Of a DNA stretch of 64,000 nucleotides, positions 62,001 through 64,000 are shown in pieces; positions within the stretch are counted from its first letter, which is position 1; each line of letters opens with the position of its first letter. The DNA is taken from positions 1,061,106-1,125,105 of the forward strand of contig VXBM01000138.1 of NCBI GenBank assembly GCA_013400155.1, read 5' to 3'. Made by a program: the position numbers and the translations under genes. Under the pieces are notes generated by a model. That model was not told the origin of the DNA. It saw only the letters and a program-made list of their open reading frames with translations, and searched no databases. Source of the DNA: Helopsaltes ochotensis. Its lineage: Eukaryota > Chordata > Aves > Passeriformes > Locustellidae.

Positions 62001-63726
62001 GTTGATTCTGGCAATTATTATTATTTCAGTTGAGCAGTGAGAGTGACTTCTGACAAGGTTGATGGTGAAACTGGTATTTTGCAGTTGAATATTGGTAGCA
62101 GCCCAAGTGATTTGCAATTATTATGTAGAAGTGGAGGGTGTTCTGAAATTTGCTGTTTATGCATGTCTGGAAGACTTCTTGAACAAGCTGCACGTCTCAT
62201 CGTGCATGAAAAAAAAATTGTTTGCTAGCAGGGTTGTTACTCTGTGAGGTTCACCAGAAAAATTCCACTCCCAACCTTAGCTGTGGCTAAAGACCAGAGA
62301 AAAGACATTTGACAGGATCCTGGGAGATGTTAATTTCCTACACAGCGAAGTCACTAATAACTACTCAGAGAAGCTATATGTTTTTTCCTTTTTAATTTTT
62401 TTTTTCTTCCTTCTTTTGAATTATCTTTTCAGGGACCAAAAAATCAGGTATAGAAATTTTAATGTAAAAAGCTAAAATTTAATATTTCTGTCCTACATCT
62501 TATGCCAGCATCTATCACAAGAAAAATTTGTATGTGATAATACTTTGGCATGATATCATAAGTGGGGTATCCATCCACGTGAATCCATCCAGGAAACCCA
62601 GGAGCAAAATGAAATCAAGGCTGAGCTGAAATGCAGCCTTAGGACCATCACGAGGGTTTAAGGAGGACCCAGGTGGGGCTGACTGAGGAGCAGTAAAGGC
62701 CATTGATACATCTGATCAACAAACATATTTTTACATTAAAATGTAGGAAGAGCAGATAAGTGATAGATCATGGGGTTTGATATTCATGTAAACATCTTTC
62801 TAATTTTAGTTTCCTTATATTTTGGAAATATCTGCCTCCCACATTTGGTTTTTTGCACGGGATGCTCTTGATCTTTCTTGTAGCAGCATTAATCAGACTT
62901 AAAATGGAAGTTGCCTCTTCATGTTGAGATAGAAAGTGAAACAAAGCAAGATAGGAAAGTCTGAGTGCTTACAGCCAGAGGAGGCATTGGCTTTGACCTC
63001 TCTGAGAGCTGTGGTGGACATCTGAGTGCACAGGCAAGATTTCAGCTTGCTCCATGAGCCAAACTGGAGTACCTGCTGATGAGTAGTCCATTTTCTAAGC
63101 AAATGCTGAATGGATGAAATTAAATATGCACCTTAACGTTTTCTAAAACTAGAAAAATTTAACAGATCCAGTGATGCAAAAGAGTGCTCTACCCCAAGTA
63201 GTTAGAACATTTCTGTATAGACTAATCCAGGAGCATAAAAGTAATAATATTTAATGTACTCAGGCTATTCATGTGCCACCCACCTTCACTAGCCATTCTC
63301 TTTATAGAGATACTACGCAAATATTTCTAAATGTTTCAAATATATTATTTAAACTAACTAAAAATGAATTATATCTAAGAGCCCAAATTATGAAGCTCTC
63401 AGTTCAGATATAGCTCTCTCTTTGCTTTCAAACTTGGCAAAGTTGAAAGTCTTTGTATTTAAAAATGATCTGACTTTGAGTTTAGAGTCTGCAACTCCCC
63501 ATCTCCCACCTTTGCCGCTGGATTCTTAGAAGGTGATCCCACTTTCATGGAAAAAAAGAAAGGTTTCTATTCAAAGCAGATGAGGAAGGTCACAGGTTTT
63601 TATCAGTTTAATAATCAAGCTGAATCATATGTCAAGACAGACATATTTCCACCAGCAAGTTTAACTGGAAGTTCTAATGCATTCACTAAAATCATTTTCA
63701 AATAGGAAAGTGGTTAACAATAGTTT
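59076..63726. other. Unique AT-rich noncoding sequence
   Basis: No gene or well-preserved repeat. Frames on both strands around 59236-59593 (up to 95 codons) overlap each other and show no family features. Confidence 0.5.
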
Positions 63727-63790
63727 TTATTGTTGATATATATATTTATATATATCCTTATATATGTTTCTATTTATATTTATATATATT
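63727..63790. repeat. TA-rich microsatellite
   Basis: Imperfect TATATA and TTTATA units in near-continuous array. Confidence 0.85.
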
Positions 63791-63844
63791 AAATATCTAC
63801 TCTGTTCTATTTTCTATTTCGTATGGATTGAAAATTGGTGTAAT

Positions 63845-64000
63845 ACCTGAGAATTAGATTATCTCCTCTATGAGGACAGACTAAGAGAGCTGGGATTGTT
63901 GAACCTAGAAGAAAGAAGGCTTAAAAATATCAAAGCACGTAAATTCCTGAAAGGAAGGTGTTAAGAGGCTGAGCCAGGCTCTTTTCAGTGGTGCCCATTG
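63845..64000 (+). mobile_element. CR1 LINE fragment running off the window end, + strand
   Basis: CTCCTCTATGAGGACAGACT, AAGAGAGCTGGGATTGTTGA, CCTAGAAGAAAGAAGGCTT and GAGCCAGGCTCTTTTCAGTG match the 3' part of CR1 ORF2, just upstream of the region that begins the 33870 copy. The remaining 3' end should lie beyond the window. The left boundary is approximate. Confidence 0.88.

Noticed and set aside
1..64000. CRISPR arrays, operons, bacterial or phage systems
   Set aside because: No regularly spaced direct repeats, no dense ORFs, and vertebrate retroelements throughout.

Overview
This is an AT-rich, essentially gene-free stretch of a bird nuclear genome, most likely a songbird (Passeriformes). 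I draw that from the repeats. There are at least eleven fragments of CR1 LINEs, the dominant retrotransposon of birds and reptiles, several with the typical ATTCTRTGA-type 3' ends. There are also three solo retroviral LTRs, one of which closely resembles ERVL-type LTRs I associate with passerines. Short AT, CA, AAT, AGT and TTTG microsatellites and a 45-base assembly gap inside a poly-A tract fit a draft vertebrate assembly. Nothing looks prokaryotic: there are no dense long ORFs, no ribosome binding sites and no operons.

No host protein-coding gene is supported. Open frames are short (153 codons at most), and the frames with recognisable protein content are decayed CR1 reverse-transcriptase remnants at 36985-37525. 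I found no tRNA, rRNA or CRISPR array by eye.

Layout: 1-16403 is unique AT-rich sequence with simple repeats at about 4504, 5240, 11237, 11791, 12309 and 13266. At 16404-16858 lies a complete solo LTR on + with six CCAAT/ATTGG boxes, a TATA box and AATAAA. From 16859 to 38853 there are seven CR1 fragments, one of them (28039-28788) split by a minus-strand solo LTR at 28171-28752. A possible small exon on the minus strand lies at 18754-18790. The largest CR1 copy is 36985-37940. At 38854-40200 is the only GC-rich, CpG-bearing island; it has promoter-like elements and may be a further LTR or an untranslated first exon. From 40201 to 55289 the sequence is mostly unique, with one CR1 fragment, two microsatellites, the gap, and two stretches that look more constrained than their surroundings. 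At 55300-55990 is a very diverged CR1/L3-like relic of the type common in turtles and crocodilians. At 56523-57149 is an ERVL-type solo LTR with a perfect 5-bp target duplication. Two more CR1 pieces follow, the last running off the window end.

No new multi-gene system is present. The more interesting items are the nested LTR-in-CR1, the CCAAT-rich LTR promoters, the GC-rich island, the ancient CR1 relic, the complex inverted repeat inside a CR1 copy, and several perfect short hairpins. Element assignments come from memory of family consensus sequences, not from a database search.
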